A stretch of DNA of 6,321 nucleotides from Ktedonobacteraceae bacterium (GCA_017354095.1 JAFMRP010000290.1:1-6321), one strand, 5' to 3'; shown: positions 1 through 5,986, numbered from the stretch's first letter. Notes: generated by a model not told the origin, from the sequence alone. Program-made: numbers and translations.

Positions 1-1074
1 GAGCAGCCAGTTGCTGGCAGCTTTTGCGCGTGCTTTGTGGTCTTGTGTCTGGGACACGTGCATCACCTGTTCAAAGTAATCTCCGAGTGCTTTGTCTTCG
101 GTCATCACATTGGCGTCTTGCTGTGAGAGCCCATAATCGGCCTGGTAGCGGGCACGGCGGGCATCGGGCAATTCGGCCAGGTTAGCGCGGATCTCCTCAA
201 CACGCTGGCGGTTAATGATCAAGGGAGGCAGGTCGGGTTCGGGAAAGTAGCGATAGTCGTTGGCATGTTCTTTGCTGCGTTGTCCGACGGTGATGCCTTT
301 ATCCTCAACCCAGCCGCGAGTTTCCTGATGGATCTTGCCGCCTTTGCGGATAATATCGACCTGGCGTTGAGCCTCGAATTCCAGGGCGCGTTCGACAGCG
401 CGGAAGCTATTCATATTTTTAATCTCGGTTTTCACGCCCAGTTTTTGTTCGCCGCGCGGGCGTACCGAAATGTTAGCGTCGCAGCGCAGGCTCCCTTCTT
501 CCATACGTCCCGAGGCTACACCCAGGTAGACGAGAATTTCGCGCAGCTTTTGCATATAGAGGCGGGCCTCTTCGGGGCTGCGCAGATCGGGCTCGCTCAC
601 GATCTCCATCAGCGGGGTACCGGCCCGGTTCACATCGATCAGGCTATAGCCGGGATAGTGTTGCAGGCGAGCGGTATCTTCTTCCAGGTGGACGCGTGTG
701 ATGCCGATTCTGCGTTGTTGTCCATTGACCTCGATCATCAGATAGCCATCGCGACTGAGGGGGATATCATATTGTGAAATTTGATAGCCCTTCATCAGGT
801 CCGGGTAGGGATAGTTTTTGCGATCAAACTTCGAGTATTCGGGTATTGAACAGTTCAGGGCCAGGGCGGTCATGATCGTATAGGTAACGGCCTCCTGGTT
901 AATGACGGGCAGCACGCCGGGCATGCCCATGCAGACCGGGCAGACATGGGTATTGGGTAAGGCATTGGCGTAGCCGGTGCTGCACGAGCAGAACATTTTG
1001 CTTCTGGTCAGGAGTTGTGAGTGGACTTCGAGGCCAATTACCACCTCGAAATCGGTATCAATGGTCGTGGTCAT
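1..1074 (-). CDS. gatB: Asp-tRNA(Asn)/Glu-tRNA(Gln) amidotransferase subunit B (3' end cut by window)
   Basis: GatB is the tRNA-binding, kinase-like subunit of the cytoplasmic GatCAB complex. It activates the side chain of Glu or Asp mischarged on tRNA(Gln)/tRNA(Asn), so that ammonia from GatA converts it to Gln or Asn. The reverse strand is open for 358 codons from the ATG at 1074-1072 to base 1. Visible family motifs are the N-terminal VVIGLEVHSQL (11-21), the zinc-type cysteines C29, C31, C45 and C48 (CSC...CPVCMGMPG), RKNYPYPDLMKGYQISQYD (85-103), the acidic HLEEDTA (129-135), DVNRAGTPLMEIVSEPDLRSPEEA, EEGSLRCDANIS, EIKNMNSFRA and DYRYFPEPDLPPL. GatB is normally about 475-500 residues, so the last part of the C-terminal helical/YqeY domain lies outside the window. 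The start is fixed by a stop two codons upstream; AAAGGTGGA (bases 1086-1094, reverse strand) is the likely RBS, 11 nt away. Position 89 is Pro where most families have Phe. gatA and gatC are not in view. Confidence 0.97.
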   Translation of the reverse strand, partial: MTTTIDTDFEVVIGLEVHSQLLTRSKMFCSCSTGYANALPNTHVCPVCMGMPGVLPVINQEAVTYTIMTALALNCSIPEYSKFDRKNYPYPDLMKGYQISQYDIPLSRDGYLMIEVNGQQRRIGITRVHLEEDTARLQHYPGYSLIDVNRAGTPLMEIVSEPDLRSPEEARLYMQKLREILVYLGVASGRMEEGSLRCDANISVRPRGEQKLGVKTEIKNMNSFRAVERALEFEAQRQVDIIRKGGKIHQETRGWVEDKGITVGQRSKEHANDYRYFPEPDLPPLIINRQRVEEIRANLAELPDARRARYQADYGLSQQDANVMTEDKALGDYFEQVMHVSQTQDHKARAKAASNWLL

Positions 1075-1151
1075 TCCCTACCTGCTCCACCTTTCTTGGT
1101 GCTCCATCGCGTATCATTGATGGGATGAGATATCAGCTGAATTTTACTGTT

Positions 1152-1180
1152 AGTCTAGTCCTTTCGGCGCTTTTCGTCAA
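1152..1180 (-). promoter_or_regulatory. predicted sigma-70-type promoter for gatB
   Basis: Read on the reverse strand, TTGACG (1180-1175) is followed after exactly 17 bases by TAGACT (1157-1152). This places transcription start near 1145 and leaves a leader of about 70 nt before the gatB ATG. The match is good (5/6 at -35, 4/6 at -10) and the element sits in the only non-coding space upstream of gatB. Predicted from sequence only. Confidence 0.6.
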
Positions 1181-1236
1181 TGGGAACGGATTTCTATGCA
1201 TCAGATTGTGATGGAGTTCGCGACATGGGAGCGCAG

Positions 1237-1265
1237 TTGCACGGTTTTACGGAATAAGGTATACT
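1237..1265 (+). promoter_or_regulatory. predicted sigma-70-type promoter for the MglA-like GTPase gene
   Basis: TTGCAC (1237-1242), a 17-base spacer and TATACT (1260-1265) form a near-consensus housekeeping promoter. Start would be near 1272, giving a leader of about 83 nt to the ATG at 1355. It is divergent from the gatB promoter, with 56 bases between the two -35 boxes, so a regulator bound between them could affect both genes. Confidence 0.65.
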
Positions 1266-1279
1266 GTCCCCGAAGACCA

Positions 1280-1303
1280 GTAGCAGAACTTGCTACGTAG
1301 CAG
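1280..1303 (+). repeat. GTAGCA / TGCTAC / GTAGCA three-unit repeat in the mglA leader
   Basis: GTAGCA (1280-1285) is followed by a 5-base spacer, then TGCTAC (1291-1296), its exact reverse complement, then directly by GTAGCA again (1297-1302). Units 1 and 2 can form a 6-bp hairpin with loop GAACT. Units 2 and 3 make a perfect 12-bp DNA palindrome, TGCTACGTAGCA. Both GTAGCA copies extend to GTAGCAG. The element lies just downstream of the predicted transcription start, a position suited to an operator or an RNA structure. The function is not known. Confidence 0.5.
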
Positions 1304-1354
1304 TTTGGAATGTGCAGGAAGCGGCGCGCAAGAGCGGGCAGGAGAGCAAGTATA

Positions 1355-1939
1355 ATGTCCCTGATCAACATGGCAAAACGAGAGATCAATTGTAAGATCG
1401 TCTATTATGGTATTGGTTTGAGTGGTAAGACAACCAACCTTCACTATATACACCAGGCAGTCAACCCACGTGATGTTGGTGACATGGTTCAGATCGATAC
1501 GGAGACGGAGCGTACCCTGTATTTTGACTTATTGCCGCTTGAATTGGGCAAAGTTCACGGCTTCCAGATTCGTTTTCAGCTTTATACGGTTCCTGGCCAG
1601 ATTCTCTATCAGCAGACGCGTATTTCAGTGCTGAAGGGAGCCGATTGTGTGATCTTTGTAGCTGACTCGCAGGCCAGTAAGCTGCAGGAAAACATTGAGT
1701 GCTGGAATGAGTTGCAAGAGCAGTTGCGGAACATGAATAAGAACCTGGCGGACTTCCCGCTGGTCATGCAATGGAACAAGCGAGATTTGCAAGACACACT
1801 GCCGATTTCTGTATTAGAGAAATACCTGAACCCCTACCGTGTGCCGAGCTACGAGGCGGTGGCAGTGACGGGTCGTGGTGTAGTTGAGTGTTTGAAAGTG
1901 GGTGTGAACTCGACCCTGCACCGGCTGGAGCGTATTTAG
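1355..1939 (+). CDS. mglA: MglA-like small Ras-superfamily GTPase
   Basis: A 194-residue protein matching the bacterial MglA family along its whole length (the usual size is about 195). In Myxococcus, GTP-bound MglA marks the leading cell pole and drives gliding and type IV pilus polarity; in other phyla the role is mostly unknown. Visible motifs are P-loop GIGLSGKT (19-26, K25), switch I with R53 and T54 in TETERTLYFD, TVPGQ (78-82) in place of the usual DxxG with catalytic-type Q82, VFVADSQ-like strand IFVADSQ (100-106), and NKRD (141-144) for guanine specificity. R53 and Q82 sit at the numbers known for MglA's built-in arginine finger and glutamine. I chose ATG 1355 over the in-frame ATG at 1310 because GGAGA (1341-1345) gives a proper RBS and the protein then starts like family members (MSLIN...REINCKIVYYG). 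No MglB/roadblock GAP gene is adjacent. It has its own promoter, divergent from gatB. Confidence 0.93.
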   Translation: MSLINMAKREINCKIVYYGIGLSGKTTNLHYIHQAVNPRDVGDMVQIDTETERTLYFDLLPLELGKVHGFQIRFQLYTVPGQILYQQTRISVLKGADCVIFVADSQASKLQENIECWNELQEQLRNMNKNLADFPLVMQWNKRDLQDTLPISVLEKYLNPYRVPSYEAVAVTGRGVVECLKVGVNSTLHRLERI

Positions 1940-2019
1940 AGCCTCGGATGGGGCTGGCTGTCCCCTGTACTCCTCATTTTTCCCCTCGACTTTTTGCGCG
2001 GCCCAAAAGACAAATGGGC

Positions 2020-2108
2020 TAGCCAGATTGCCGTCAACTGCCATAAAGCGGCCTGTAGAGCCATTTTATGGCATGTCCAAAAGTACTAATGAGGTAGTAG
2101 CCAGATTG
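2020..2108 (+). repeat. 11-bp direct repeat TAGCCAGATTG, two copies 78 bp apart
   Basis: TAGCCAGATTG occurs at 2020-2030 and 2098-2108, both in the non-coding gap before the response regulator gene. The second copy covers the place where a -35 box should lie for the TATAAT at 2121-2126. A loose -10-like CATAAA (2042-2047) follows the first copy at nearly the same distance. This may be a pair of binding sites for an activator, or the remains of a duplicated promoter. An exact 11-mer could still be chance over a 448-base gap, though that is unlikely. Confidence 0.4.
2039..2073 (+). terminator. inverted repeat TGCCATAAA/TTTATGGCA downstream of mglA
   Basis: TGCCATAAA (2039-2047) and TTTATGGCA (2065-2073) are perfect 9-bp complements separated by 17 bases. 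An inner GGC/GCC pairing (2050-2052 with 2060-2062) could close the loop further. It lies 100 bases past the mglA stop. No T-run follows, so this is not a classic intrinsic terminator; it may be a 3' RNA structure or a protein-binding palindrome. It sits between the two TAGCCAGATTG copies. Confidence 0.35.
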
Positions 2109-2120
2109 GTGTTTTATGTG

Positions 2121-2126
2121 TATAAT
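2121..2126 (+). promoter_or_regulatory. consensus -10 box (TATAAT) for the response regulator gene
   Basis: A perfect TATAAT lies 262 bases before the response regulator ATG. No recognisable -35 is found at 15-19 bases spacing; the hexamer at 17 bases is TAGCCA, part of the second direct repeat. A TG motif lies just upstream but is not in the register of an extended -10. This is the pattern of an activator-dependent promoter. Start would be near 2132-2134. Confidence 0.45.
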
Positions 2127-2157
2127 GGAGCCACAGTTGGAAGAGCACAGGGTCTCA

Positions 2158-2274
2158 ATGCTCCACTTCTCTGAGGAGAAACATATACGCACGAGGGCTA
2201 TCGGTGCAGGTTATTCCCGGTTTCCTGTTCAAGAGAGCCCGGTGCGGGATCAGGATGTAACGATCCAGCGGTGA
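2158..2274 (+). CDS. possible 38-codon leader ORF
   Basis: ATG at 2158 opens a 38-codon frame ending with TGA at 2272-2274, preceded by AGGG (2148-2151) at six bases spacing. It begins 25 bases after the predicted transcription start of the response regulator leader. The product starts MLHFSEEKHIRTRAIGAGYS, is charged and Arg-containing, with no signal peptide, membrane segment or run of one amino acid that would mark a classical attenuation peptide. No family is recognised. It may be translated, or be a chance frame; short frames of this size are common by chance. Confidence 0.2.
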   Translation: MLHFSEEKHIRTRAIGAGYSRFPVQESPVRDQDVTIQR

Positions 2275-2348
2275 GGGATCAAGTGTTCCCACCGGCAGCG
2301 CTCCCGACGAGAGATTAACCGAGCAAATGGTGTTACCCCCGCTGGCAG

Positions 2349-2374
2349 GCGAGGGCGACTCGCACCACGTTTTT
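2349..2374 (+). terminator. terminator-like hairpin plus T-run just before the response regulator RBS
   Basis: GCGAG (2349-2353), a 5-base loop and CTCGC (2359-2363) are followed six bases later by TTTTT (2370-2374). TGGT/ACCA (2328-2331 with 2364-2367) could add an outer stem. The element ends immediately before the RBS region GAAGGGA. This is where a transcription attenuator would sit, but the stem is short and the T-run is set off from it, so the call is weak. Confidence 0.25.
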
Positions 2375-2387
2375 ACGAAGGGATTCC

Positions 2388-3083
2388 ATGGACAAGATAC
2401 GTGTCATCATTATCGATGAGCAACCTCTGTTCCGTGAAGGTATCCGTGCTACGTTAGGGCGGATGGAAGACTGCGAAATCGTTGGCGAATCGACCGATGC
2501 CGCTGACGTTTTGGAGATGGCTCGCACGAGCAATCCAGACGTAGCCTTGATCGACGCGGGATTAACCTCCTCCGATCCGTTGGAGATTGCACGTCTAGCA
2601 CGCCGTACAGCGCCTCGTATGGCGATCATCCTTCTCTCATTATCGGAGGATGAAGAGCGATTATTTCAAGCATTTAAGGTGGGTGCGGCAGCTTACTATA
2701 CGCGCAGCATCACGCCAGAAGAGTTGACCGATGCTGTGCGTAAAGTCAGTCACGGTGAATTTCTGATCAAAGAAGACGTGCTTGCGAAGCCAAAGGTGCG
2801 CGATACGCTCATCAAAAGGTATTATCGTGAGCGCGACCTGGTTGATGAAGAGGAAGAGGTAGAAGCCAAGGATTCCTGCTCACCGCTTTCCAGTCGAGAG
2901 GTAGAGATCCTGGATTATATCGCGCGCGGTAATAGCAATAAAGAGATTGCGAAGTCCCTCAAGATCAGCGATCAGACGGTCAAGAATCATATCACGTCGA
3001 TCCTCAAGAAATTAAAGGTGAATGATCGTACAGCGGCGGTTGTCTATGCGCTGCGGCATAAGTGGATCACGATCACCGAATAG
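2388..3083 (+). CDS. NarL/LuxR-family response regulator
   Basis: A 231-residue two-component transcription factor: an N-terminal receiver (about 4-122), a linker with an acidic run DEEEEVE (153-159), and a C-terminal LuxR-type helix-turn-helix (about 167-228). Receiver residues are D10 and E11 (acidic pocket), D56 (phosphoacceptor, in PDVALIDAGL), S84 (Ser/Thr switch) and Y103. Where the family has the conserved Lys of GYLLK, this protein has YYTRS with R106. The DNA-binding part is textbook: LSSREVEILDYIARGNSNKEIA, then SDQTVKNHITSILKKL as recognition helix (about 194-209) and NDRTAAVVYA. ATG 2388 has GAAGGGA five bases upstream and gives the expected receiver N-terminus (MDKIRVIIIDEQPLFREG). 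No histidine kinase lies in the window, so it is an orphan here and its signal and target genes cannot be told. The long upstream leader suggests its own expression is regulated. Confidence 0.93.
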   Translation: MDKIRVIIIDEQPLFREGIRATLGRMEDCEIVGESTDAADVLEMARTSNPDVALIDAGLTSSDPLEIARLARRTAPRMAIILLSLSEDEERLFQAFKVGAAAYYTRSITPEELTDAVRKVSHGEFLIKEDVLAKPKVRDTLIKRYYRERDLVDEEEEVEAKDSCSPLSSREVEILDYIARGNSNKEIAKSLKISDQTVKNHITSILKKLKVNDRTAAVVYALRHKWITITE

Positions 3084-3146
3084 TGGGATCACGCGTTGCC
3101 GTTGTGCTGCTATGCTGGCGCTACGCGTCTTGCCAATTTTTATTTG

Positions 3147-3188
3147 GGATGTGGGGGTGTGGCGTGTACGCGTCGCACCCCCACATCC
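3147..3188 (+). terminator. strong 13-bp hairpin after the response regulator gene
   Basis: GGATGTGGGGGTG (3147-3159) pairs perfectly with CACCCCCACATCC (3176-3188) across a 16-base loop that can itself form GCG-TGTA-CGC (3162-3171). It begins 63 bases past the stop codon. This stability is far above chance. No T-run follows on either strand, so it is not a standard intrinsic terminator. It may still end transcription or protect the 3' end of the mRNA. Confidence 0.6.
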
Positions 3189-3200
3189 TGTGTAAAAGGC

Positions 3201-3229
3201 TTGTTTCAGGGAGCAATTGGATGTATAGT
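3201..3229 (+). promoter_or_regulatory. predicted promoter for glgP
   Basis: TTGTTT (3201-3206), 17 bases, TATAGT (3224-3229). The -10 is good and the -35 keeps TTG only. Start would be near 3236, with a leader of about 113 nt to the glgP GTG. A second -10-like TATACT (3291-3296) is closer to the gene but has no -35 at the right distance. Either could be used. Confidence 0.4.
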
Positions 3230-3258
3230 CAGGGGGTAAATATCCATGGAACCAGCAT

Positions 3259-3284
3259 GCGTGAAAACAGCGTAGCTTTCGCGC
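3259..3284 (+). repeat. hairpin GCGTGAAA/TTTCGCGC in the glgP upstream region
   Basis: GCGTGAAA (3259-3266) and TTTCGCGC (3277-3284) can pair over 8 bp including one G-U, around a 10-base loop. It would lie in the leader of a transcript from 3236, or overlap the -35 position of the alternative TATACT -10 (3291-3296). It could be an operator or leader structure; the role is unknown. Confidence 0.25.
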
Positions 3285-3348
3285 CAGGGCTATACTTGAT
3301 AACAGGAACACTAGCTATGTAGCGCAGAGACGAAAGGAACGCAACGCG

Positions 3349-5904
3349 GTGAAAGTCTACGGCCGTCTGACGATCTTCCCAATCATGCCAGCGCGAATCA
3401 ATCGCCTGTATGAGCTGGCTTATAATCTCTGGTGGAGCTGGCACCCGGAAGCCAGGGCGCTTTATCGAATGCTCGACGCGGACCTATGGGAACAAGCCGG
3501 GCACAATCCCGTCCGCTTCCTCAGCGCCGTGGAGCCATCCAGACTTGAGCGGGCCGCCGAGGACGAAGATTATTTGCAGCACTACGACCACGTGCTCAGA
3601 GATTTCGATCATTATATGCATCCCCGACCGGACGAAACCTGGTTCAGCAGCAGTTATCCCGAGCTGGTTGATAAAACGATCGCCTATTTTTCGGCTGAGT
3701 TTGGGCTGCACGAGTCGCTGCCCATTTACTCTGGCGGCCTGGGTATTCTCGCAGGTGATCATTGTAAAGAGGCCAGTGACCTGGGTTTGCCCCTGGTAGG
3801 CGTTGGCTTTCTCTATCCTCAGGGTTATTTTCACCAGCGCATCACGCGTGAAGGGAAGCAGGAAGCCTCATACGATAAGCTGCACTTTTCAGAGGTACCG
3901 GCAGTACCGGCGATTGGTCCAGACGGGCAGGAAGTAATGATCAGCGTTGACCTGCCGGGCAGGCGCACGTACGCCAAGATCTGGAAGTTGATGGTGGGGC
4001 GCGTGCCGCTTTACCTGATGGACACCGATGTCGCGCCCAACACGCCGGGGGATCGGGAGCTTTCGGCGCGCCTTTACGCTGGTGATCGGGAGATGCGCAT
4101 CTCGCAGGAGGTTATACTGGGCATCGGTGGTGTACGAGCGCTGCAAGCGCTGGGCATCACGCCTTCGGCGTGGCATCTCAACGAGGGGCACGCGGCGTTT
4201 TTGAGCCTGGAGCGCTGTCGCGAGCTCATCGCCTCCGGCCTCAATTTTAGTGAAGCGCGCGAAGCTGTCACAGTCAATGCGCTGTTCACCACTCATACGC
4301 CGGTTCCGGCGGGTAATGACACCTTCAATTATGACCTAGTTGATAAATACTTTGGCAACTATTGGGGCCAGCTCGGGCTTGACCGCGACCAGTTTATGGA
4401 GATTGCGCGTGAGGATCACGGCTGGGGGCCAAGTTACGGGATGACGGTACTCGCGCTGAAGCTTACTGGCAAGCATAACGGAGTCAGCAAGCTGCACGGT
4501 GATGTCTCACGCAAGATGTGGCAATTTCTCTGGCCGGGCCTTGATGTTGAAGAGGTGCCCATCGACTTTATTACCAATGGAGTACATACATTCTCCTGGA
4601 TCGCTCCCGAGATGAACGAGCTTTTTAGCCGGTATCTTGACCCGCAATGGGGCCGTTATGTTGATGATCCAGAGTTCTGGACGAGCCGCATTCAGAACAT
4701 TCCAGACAATGAGCTGTGGGAGGTGCATCTCCAGCGCAAGCGGGCCCTGATCGCCTATGCACGCCAGCGACTAAAGCAGCAGCATCTGCGCCTGGGAGAG
4801 GAAGCTGCGCAGATCGACGAGTTCGACCAGATGCTGGATCCCAACGCCCTGTTGATCGGCTTCGCGCGGCGTTTTGCCACGTATAAGCGCGCGACGCTCC
4901 TGTTCCAGGATTTAGAGCGTCTCCATCGACTGCTCAACAATCCGCAGAGGCCGGTGCAGATCATCTTCGCCGGCAAGGCACATCCCGCTGATGAGCCGGG
5001 CAAGGCATTGATTGAGCAGATCTATCGTATTTCGCGCAGCGACGAGTTCAAAGGCAAAGTAGTACTGCTAGAAAACTACGACATGCATATGGCGCGTTAC
5101 CTTGTCTCGGGCACGGATCTGTGGCTCAACAACCCGATACGGCCCTACGAGGCCAGCGGCACCAGTGGGCAGAAGGCAGCGCTCAACGGGCAGCCCAATT
5201 GCAGTATTCTGGACGGATGGTGGGCAGAGGGCTACAACGGTAAAAACGGCTGGGCAATTGGTGAGGAGCGTGAATATCATGATCAGAATATCCAGGCCGA
5301 AGCCGATAGTCTTTCGCTCTACCAGGTGCTCGAAGATGAAATAGTGCCACTGTTCTTTGAGCGCGGTGCCGGGGATATCCCGTATGGCTGGTTGAGCTAT
5401 ATGAAAGAGGCTATTCGCACCTGCACGCCTGCGTTTAGTATGAGACGCATGATAAAAGAGTATGCAACGCGCTACTACGTGCCATTGATCGAGCAGAACA
5501 AGCATGTGATGGATGATAATTATCGCCAGGTGCGCGAGCAGGCGGCGTGGAAGGAACGCGTGCAGCGCGCGTGGCATAGCCTGGAATTGTATGTTGACGG
5601 GCGACGCGATGGGCAGCTCAGCCTGGGCGAGGGGATTGATATCCACGCCTGGGTGCGTATCCAGGAGCTTGGTCCAGATGACCTGAGTATTGAGCTGGTC
5701 TATGGTCCGATCAGTAACGAGCAGGCATTGCCCCAACACACGCTGCCTATGGCCTATGTCAAACGGGAGCTGGATGGTTCATATCGCTACGACATCCACC
5801 TGGCACCGGAGGAGACGGGCAGCATTGCATATAATATTCGCGTGACGCCGAAGCAAGGCGGGCAGGCGAAGAGGAGTGAGATGGGGCTAAATCGCTGGGC
5901 ATAG
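3349..5904 (+). CDS. glgP: alpha-glucan phosphorylase (GT35, DUF3417 type)
   Basis: A cytoplasmic PLP enzyme that cleaves alpha-1,4-glucan chains (glycogen, maltodextrin) with phosphate to give glucose 1-phosphate. 851 residues, typical of the long bacterial/archaeal-type phosphorylases. An N-terminal DUF3417 helical region (about 10-110; LYELAYNLWWSWHPEA) precedes SAEFGLHESLPIYSGGLGIL (115-134) and AGDHCKEASDLGLPLVGVG. HLNEGHAAF (276-284), RRFATYKRA (507-515), FAGKAHPADEPGK (540-552) and EASGTSGQKAALNG follow; K609 is the expected PLP Schiff-base lysine. ILDGWWAEGYNGKNGWAIG (620-638) is the typical C-terminal active-site stretch. From about 742 a beta-rich tail (LELYVDGRRDGQLSLGEGID...) extends past the catalytic core. 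Start is GTG 3349, with GAAAGGA (3332-3338) 10 bases upstream; the protein then begins in the family manner (MKVYGRLTIFPIMPARINRL). No other glg gene is in view. It converges with the GtrA-like gene 82 bases downstream. Confidence 0.96.
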   Translation: MKVYGRLTIFPIMPARINRLYELAYNLWWSWHPEARALYRMLDADLWEQAGHNPVRFLSAVEPSRLERAAEDEDYLQHYDHVLRDFDHYMHPRPDETWFSSSYPELVDKTIAYFSAEFGLHESLPIYSGGLGILAGDHCKEASDLGLPLVGVGFLYPQGYFHQRITREGKQEASYDKLHFSEVPAVPAIGPDGQEVMISVDLPGRRTYAKIWKLMVGRVPLYLMDTDVAPNTPGDRELSARLYAGDREMRISQEVILGIGGVRALQALGITPSAWHLNEGHAAFLSLERCRELIASGLNFSEAREAVTVNALFTTHTPVPAGNDTFNYDLVDKYFGNYWGQLGLDRDQFMEIAREDHGWGPSYGMTVLALKLTGKHNGVSKLHGDVSRKMWQFLWPGLDVEEVPIDFITNGVHTFSWIAPEMNELFSRYLDPQWGRYVDDPEFWTSRIQNIPDNELWEVHLQRKRALIAYARQRLKQQHLRLGEEAAQIDEFDQMLDPNALLIGFARRFATYKRATLLFQDLERLHRLLNNPQRPVQIIFAGKAHPADEPGKALIEQIYRISRSDEFKGKVVLLENYDMHMARYLVSGTDLWLNNPIRPYEASGTSGQKAALNGQPNCSILDGWWAEGYNGKNGWAIGEEREYHDQNIQAEADSLSLYQVLEDEIVPLFFERGAGDIPYGWLSYMKEAIRTCTPAFSMRRMIKEYATRYYVPLIEQNKHVMDDNYRQVREQAAWKERVQRAWHSLELYVDGRRDGQLSLGEGIDIHAWVRIQELGPDDLSIELVYGPISNEQALPQHTLPMAYVKRELDGSYRYDIHLAPEETGSIAYNIRVTPKQGGQAKRSEMGLNRWA

Positions 5905-5905
5905 G

Positions 5906-5934
5906 TGAGGGGCAGCCATCGAGGTTGCCCCTCA
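5906..5934 (+). terminator. 12-bp hairpin between convergent glgP and the GtrA-like gene
   Basis: TGAGGGGCAGCC (5906-5917) pairs with GGTTGCCCCTCA (5923-5934) through 12 bp, one of them G-U, with loop ATCGA. It starts one base after the glgP stop, in the 82-base convergent gap. No T-run follows on either strand. The position suits a 3' end signal for glgP and possibly for the opposing gene too. Confidence 0.6.
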
Positions 5935-5986
5935 TGTCCAGACCGCTACCACGGCTACGAACTGCGTATCCCCTCAGGGATGTTAT

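Larger units (their letters stand above)
2133..2387 (+). promoter_or_regulatory. long structured 5' leader of the response regulator gene
   Basis: About 255 nt lie between the predicted start and the ATG at 2388. Pairings visible by eye are TTCTC/GAGAA (2167-2171 with 2176-2180), TCCCG/CGGGA (2215-2219 with 2245-2249), GGATC/GATCC (2247-2251 with 2262-2266), CGGTG-A-GG/CC-CACCG with a bulged A (2269-2276 with 2288-2294), and GCGAG/CTCGC (2349-2353 with 2359-2363). The second and third share bases 2247-2249, so they exclude each other. I do not recognise any known riboswitch class. Short stems like these can occur by chance, so the leader itself is better supported than its fold. Confidence 0.35.

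Noticed and set aside
265..777. 170-codon plus-strand frame
   Set aside because: It lies wholly antisense to the conserved coding sequence of gatB and resembles no family; the reverse strand shows continuous GatB motifs.
1310..1354. Upstream in-frame ATG giving a 15-residue N-terminal extension of MglA
   Set aside because: No well-spaced RBS precedes it, the extension (MCRKRRARAGRRASI) is not family-like, and ATG 1355 has GGAGA at good spacing and gives the family's usual length.
1950..1994. Possible intrinsic terminator after mglA (GGGG/CCCC stem with later T-runs)
   Set aside because: Only 4 bp of stem, and the T-runs begin more than 10 bases after it; not convincing.
3065..3092. Three GATCAC units at the end of the response regulator gene
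   Set aside because: Two are inside codons for the ordinary C-terminus and the third is just past the stop; too short and irregular to call a repeat element.
3062..3322. 86-codon plus-strand frame between the response regulator and glgP
   Set aside because: It overlaps the end of the response regulator, runs through the 13-bp hairpin and the predicted glgP promoter, and has no good RBS or family resemblance.
5068..5739. 223-codon minus-strand frame
   Set aside because: Antisense to the catalytic core of glgP, including the PLP-lysine motif; it is a by-product of codon bias.
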